NCBI GenBank assembly: GCA_040235375.1
Contig: JBECKQ010000275.1
Span: forward strand, 1 to 7,853
Origin: JBECKQ01 sp040235375
GTDB taxonomy: Bacteria; Planctomycetota; Phycisphaerae; UBA1845
Direction: 5' to 3'
Length of the DNA: 7,853 bases
The position numbers and the translations under genes are program-made. The notes below the pieces were generated by a model. That model worked only from the letters and a program-made list of their open reading frames with translations, did not search any database and was not told the DNA's origin. This document shows positions 5,184 through 7,853 of the stretch, piece by piece; the stretch's first letter is position 1; each line of letters starts with the position of its first letter.

Positions 5184-5819
5184 ATGTCATCTCGAATGAA
5201 AGTCATGCTCGGCGGTGTCACGGTCATGGCCACGGTGTTGCTGGTGGCCGCCACCGTGATCTCGCAGGATGAGCCCCCGGCCAAGGAGCCGCAGCAAGGC
5301 GGCGACGCCATGGCGACCATGATGGCCGAGTGGGCGAAGGCCAACGCCATCGGTCCGGAGCATGATCGCCTCAAGAAGATGGTCGGCAAGTGGAACGTCG
5401 AGTCGAAAATGTGGATGAACCCGAATGCGCCGCCCACGGTTTCGCAGGGCACGGCGGAGTGCAATCTCGTGTTCGGCGGGCGGTTCATCGAGCAGCACTA
5501 CAAGTGCCCGATGATGGGCATGCCGTTCGAGGGCCGCAGCTTCGAGGGGTACGATCGCATCAAGAAGAAGTACGTGTCGGTCTGGATGGACAGCATGAGC
5601 AACGGCATCTGGGTGACCTACGGCACCCCGGATGCCGGAGGCAAGTCGGTAACCTACTACGGAATGTCCGACGACCCAATGACCGGCGAGCAGGACAAGC
5701 TCTCCCGCATGGTGGCCCGCGAGATCGACAAGGACACCGCCGTCATCGAAATGTACGACAAGCCCTTCGGCCAGGATGAATACAAGGCCATGGAGCTCAA
5801 GTACACGCGCGCCGAGTAG
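5184..5819 (+). CDS. Exported DUF1579 domain protein
   Basis: A 211-residue protein with an N-terminal hydrophobic segment (residues 8-27, no lipobox cysteine), read as a signal peptide or membrane anchor. A low-complexity P/E/Q/G linker (29-41) and a DUF1579 domain from about residue 57 follow. Domain marks are E59-H60-D-R-L-K-K-M-V-G68-K-W70 at its start, F97-G-G-R-F101-I-E, F115-E-G-R-S-F-E-G-Y-D124 and the W-M-D-S-M-S-N-G strand. The end is a terminal 'YKAMELKYTRAE' strand. The fold is expected to be a lipocalin-like beta barrel, and no enzymatic role is established for the family. Many methionines occur (for example CPMMGMPF at 108-115), so metal or redox sensitivity is conceivable but unproven. 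The 248-bp gap upstream, shared with the divergent aldo/keto reductase, holds its expression signals: a GATCGACC pair at 5094-5101 and 5118-5125 and the palindrome GCCGCGCGGC at 5128-5137. No convincing promoter was found there. Confidence 0.88.
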   Translation: MSSRMKVMLGGVTVMATVLLVAATVISQDEPPAKEPQQGGDAMATMMAEWAKANAIGPEHDRLKKMVGKWNVESKMWMNPNAPPTVSQGTAECNLVFGGRFIEQHYKCPMMGMPFEGRSFEGYDRIKKKYVSVWMDSMSNGIWVTYGTPDAGGKSVTYYGMSDDPMTGEQDKLSRMVAREIDKDTAVIEMYDKPFGQDEYKAMELKYTRAE

Positions 5820-5904
5820 TCCGGCCACGCGCCGAACATGGCCCGCATGACAGGATGGAACGGGCGATAGCGCGGAACGCGAACCGCAATCGGACTCCGA
5901 GAGA

Positions 5905-6468
5905 ATGCACACTAACGAGGTGGTCATCGTGCTCGGGTCCCCGAACGCCGATGACGGAACGCTTTCGCCTATCGCCCGATCCCGTGCCGACCTCGCTCTC
6001 GAACACTACCGCCACAGTGCCGCCTGCAAAATCCTGCCGACCGGCGGATTCGGCGAGCGCTTCAACCGGACCGACCGGCCGCACGCTCATTACGTCGCCG
6101 AGTATCTCGAATCCCGCGGCGTGGCCCCGGACGACATCCTTGACTACGCCCTCAGCACGAATACCGTCGAAGACGCACTGCTCGCCCGGACCATACTCGC
6201 GCGCACAGACGACCTGGCCGCCGGCCGCATCGTTGTCGTCACGTCAGACTTTCACGCCCGCCGGGCGGAAGTGATCTTCCGGCAGGTCTTTGCGGATAGC
6301 GATCTGCTCGTGCTCGCCGCGCCCGCACCCATCTCCGACGAGGAGCGCGCCCGCCGCGAGCGTCACGAACGCGAGTCGGTCGAGCGCCTCGAACGCCAAG
6401 GCGGAATCATCATCCCGGCACACTTGTCCGAGCAACATCGGCGCCCGCCCGGAAATAGCGACGATTGA
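5905..6468 (+). CDS. DUF218 / YdcF-type protein
   Basis: A 187-residue soluble member of the DUF218 (YdcF/SanA/ElyC) family. It lacks the N-terminal membrane segments found in ElyC and SanA and so resembles cytoplasmic YdcF. Motifs are V6-V-I-V-L-G11-S near the start (Rossmann-like first strand), R25-S-R-A for the nucleotide or phosphate pocket, T46-G-G-F-G50, and H62-Y-V-A-E66-Y-L-E-S-R-G. Then come S84-T-N-T-V-E89-D90-A with the family's conserved T-x-E-D/N-A, and V112-T-S-D-F-H117-A-R-R-A-E122. The last 40 residues are charged (E/R-rich helix) and poorly conserved. Substrate is unknown; some homologues act in envelope or polysaccharide processes. The upstream frame closes at a stop (5848-5850) without another good start, so ATG 5905 is used; its Shine-Dalgarno is weak (GAGAGA). 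The 3' end overlaps the convergent acr3 gene by 59 bp. Confidence 0.85.
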   Translation: MHTNEVVIVLGSPNADDGTLSPIARSRADLALEHYRHSAACKILPTGGFGERFNRTDRPHAHYVAEYLESRGVAPDDILDYALSTNTVEDALLARTILARTDDLAAGRIVVVTSDFHARRAEVIFRQVFADSDLLVLAAPAPISDEERARRERHERESVERLERQGGIIIPAHLSEQHRRPPGNSDD

Positions 6469-7489
6469 AGTACAGCGCCACGTTCACCAGCCCGATCAAC
6501 ACCGGCACTTCGACCAGCGGGCCGATCACTGCGGCGAACGCCTGGCCGGAAGCAATACCGAATACCGCGATGGCCACGGCAATCGCCAGCTCGAAGTTGT
6601 TGCTCGCCGCCGTGAACGCGATCGTGGCGGTCTTGGGGTAATCGGAGCCGAGGCCGTGGCCCATCCAGAACGAGACCAGGAACATGACGACAAAGTAAAT
6701 GCACAACGGAACAGCGATGCGCAGCACGTCAAACGGAAGCTCCACGATCTTCTCGCCCTTGAAGCTGAACATCACGACGATCGTGAAGAGCAGGGCAACG
6801 AGCGTGATCGGCGAAATCTTCGGTGCAAAGCGCTTGTCGTACCAGTCCCGGCCGAACCGCCCGACCAGAATGAACCGCGTCAGCATCCCGCCGAAGAACG
6901 GGATGCCCAGGTAGATCAGGACACTCTCCGCGATCTGCCCGATCGTCACGTTTACGGCCATGCCCTTCAAGCCGAACAGCGGCGGCAGCACGGTGATGAA
7001 CAGCCAGGCGTAGACCGAAAAGAACAGGATCTGGAAGATCGAGTTGAACGCCACCAGCCCCGCCGCGTATTCGCGATCGCCCCGGGCCAGATCATTCCAC
7101 ACGATCACCATGGCGATGCATCGCGCCAGCCCGATCAGTATGAGACCGATCATGTACTCCGGGTGATCGCGCAGGAAAAGAATCGCCAGCGCGAACATGA
7201 GCGCCGGCCCGATGATCCAGTTCTGCACCAGCGACAGAGCGAGCAGCTTCACGTTGCCGAATACGTCGCCAAGCTCCTCGTACCGCACCTTCGCCAGCGG
7301 CGGATACATCATGAGGATCAGCCCGATGGCAATCGGGATGTTCGTCGTGCCGACGGAAAACCGGTCGAGCCCGCGCTCGACGGCCGGCACGAAGTGACCG
7401 AGGGCCACCCCGGCGGCCATCGCCAGGAAGATCCACAGCGTCAGATAGCGGTTGAGAAATGAGAGTCGCTTTGGCTCTGCGGACTGCAT
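6410..7489 (-). CDS. acr3: ACR3-family arsenite efflux permease
   Basis: A 359-residue inner-membrane protein with about ten hydrophobic segments, of the ACR3 (BART superfamily) type, which exports arsenite using the proton gradient. After a short polar N-terminus, 'YLTLWIFLAMAAGVALGHFVP' (15-35) is the first membrane helix. The signature 'IGLARCIAMVIVWNDLARGD' (119-138) carries C124, and 'FTAASNNFELAIAVAIAVFG' (292-311) carries E300. From memory, C129 and E305 of Corynebacterium glutamicum Acr3 are essential; both residues here are offset by the same five positions, which supports the match. 'GPLVEVPVLIGLVNVALYF' is the last helix. Length is normal, with a short polar tail of about 15 residues. 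ATG 7489 lies 4 nt after the arsM stop, so translational coupling is likely; its own Shine-Dalgarno is weak. Expression is expected to be arsenite-inducible from a promoter beyond the right edge. Confidence 0.95.
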   Translation of the reverse strand: MQSAEPKRLSFLNRYLTLWIFLAMAAGVALGHFVPAVERGLDRFSVGTTNIPIAIGLILMMYPPLAKVRYEELGDVFGNVKLLALSLVQNWIIGPALMFALAILFLRDHPEYMIGLILIGLARCIAMVIVWNDLARGDREYAAGLVAFNSIFQILFFSVYAWLFITVLPPLFGLKGMAVNVTIGQIAESVLIYLGIPFFGGMLTRFILVGRFGRDWYDKRFAPKISPITLVALLFTIVVMFSFKGEKIVELPFDVLRIAVPLCIYFVVMFLVSFWMGHGLGSDYPKTATIAFTAASNNFELAIAVAIAVFGIASGQAFAAVIGPLVEVPVLIGLVNVALYFNRRYFRAGADVARTSVPG

Positions 7490-7493
7490 GCGA

Positions 7494-7853
7494 TTATTCC
7501 GGCTTGCGGGCGGTGACGTTCAGGCTCGTAACGAAATCCGCCGGACGCGTCCCCTCCGGCAGCGCGGCGACGATCTTCTGATAGAGAGGATCCTCGATCG
7601 ACGTCATCGATTCGATGTACCGCGGCTTCTGCTCGAGCACGATGTGAATCAGGCCGGCGTCTTCCGCAAAATGCCTCGTATTCTCGACGAGCTCCGCGCC
7701 GGCGACGCATCCGACCAGCGCCTCAACACTGGTGCGCACGGCTTCCGGCAGCGGCTGGAGCAATGCCAGGTCGGAAACCGCCACGCGCCCGCCGGGCTTC
7801 AGCACGCGGGCGATCTCCCGCCATACCTGCGGCTTGTCCGGCGAAAGGTTGAT
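7494..7853 (-). CDS. arsM: Arsenite S-adenosylmethionine methyltransferase ArsM, C-terminal part
   Basis: Only the last 119 residues are in the window, and the frame stays open to the right edge. The visible part begins with 'INLSPDKPQVWREIARVLKPGGR', the post-motif region of a class I SAM methyltransferase fold typical of ArsM, followed by 'VAVSDLALLQPLP'. The segment 'EALVGCVAGA' contains the cysteine that binds As(III) in ArsM/AS3MT enzymes. The C-terminal domain 'EQKPRYIESM...DFVTSLNVTARKPE' resembles that of bacterial ArsM. The enzyme adds methyl groups to arsenite, giving methylated and volatile arsenicals. No second cysteine is present in the C-terminal 80 residues, which differs from long eukaryotic-type enzymes. 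The SAM-binding motif and N-terminal cysteines lie outside the window. The stop (TAA, 7496-7494) is 4 nt from the acr3 ATG, making these two genes an operon. Confidence 0.9.
   Translation of the reverse strand: MNLSPDKPQVWREIARVLKPGGRVAVSDLALLQPLPEAVRTSVEALVGCVAGAELVENTRHFAEDAGLIHIVLEQKPRYIESMTSIEDPLYQKIVAALPEGTRPADFVTSLNVTARKPE

Noticed and set aside
5187..5927. A 246-codon open frame on the - strand, H/L/V-rich
   Set aside because: It is antisense to the DUF1579 gene and lacks a ribosome binding site or domain pattern.
6290..7462. A 390-codon open frame on the + strand, rich in H, R, D, E and Q
   Set aside because: It is antisense to acr3. Reverse complements of hydrophobic codons give exactly this charged composition, and acr3 has clear family motifs.

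Overview
The window is GC-rich bacterial DNA with densely packed genes on both strands. The mix suggests a planctomycete or a close relative: an exported exo-muramidase-like protein, a secreted DUF1579 protein, a DUF3891 protein, an unnamed beta-rich protein and a structured intergenic repeat. This placement is an inference from gene content only; no rRNA or other marker gene is present. Several starts carry clear Shine-Dalgarno sequences (AAGGAGG, GGAGGAGG).

Layout, left to right. (1) 1-725 (+) is the 3' part of an unrecognised beta-rich protein, cut by the window edge. (2) 799-1401 (+) is a nitroreductase-family flavoprotein. (3) 1402-1769 has no credible gene. It holds a terminator-like hairpin and then, at 1438-1725, two arms of about 118 bp in inverted orientation around a spacer of about 53 bp. 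Each arm has the same series of smaller hairpins. This is the most unusual feature of the window. (4) 1770-2654 (+) is a DUF3891 protein. It converges, with a 7-bp gap, on (5) 2662-3900 (-), an exported DUF1343/NamZ-type exo-beta-N-acetylmuramidase. Upstream on the same strand is (6) 3964-4935 (-), an aldo/keto reductase with a GTG start and a plausible promoter. (7) 5184-5819 (+) is an exported DUF1579 protein. (8) 5905-6468 (+) is a small soluble DUF218/YdcF-type protein whose last 59 bp overlap the end of (9) 6410-7489 (-), an ACR3-family arsenite efflux permease. (10) 7494-7853 (-) is the C-terminal part of an ArsM arsenite methyltransferase, cut by the right edge, 4 bp upstream of acr3.

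Two functional groupings are supported. The right end is an arsenic detoxification operon that runs leftward, with arsM first and acr3 second; more ars genes may lie beyond the edge. The aldo/keto reductase and NamZ genes form a likely two-gene leftward unit, although their biochemical link is unclear. The other genes look like single transcription units. The non-coding palindromic element between the nitroreductase and DUF3891 genes looks like one copy of a dispersed, hairpin-rich repeat family, which can only be confirmed with the rest of the genome.
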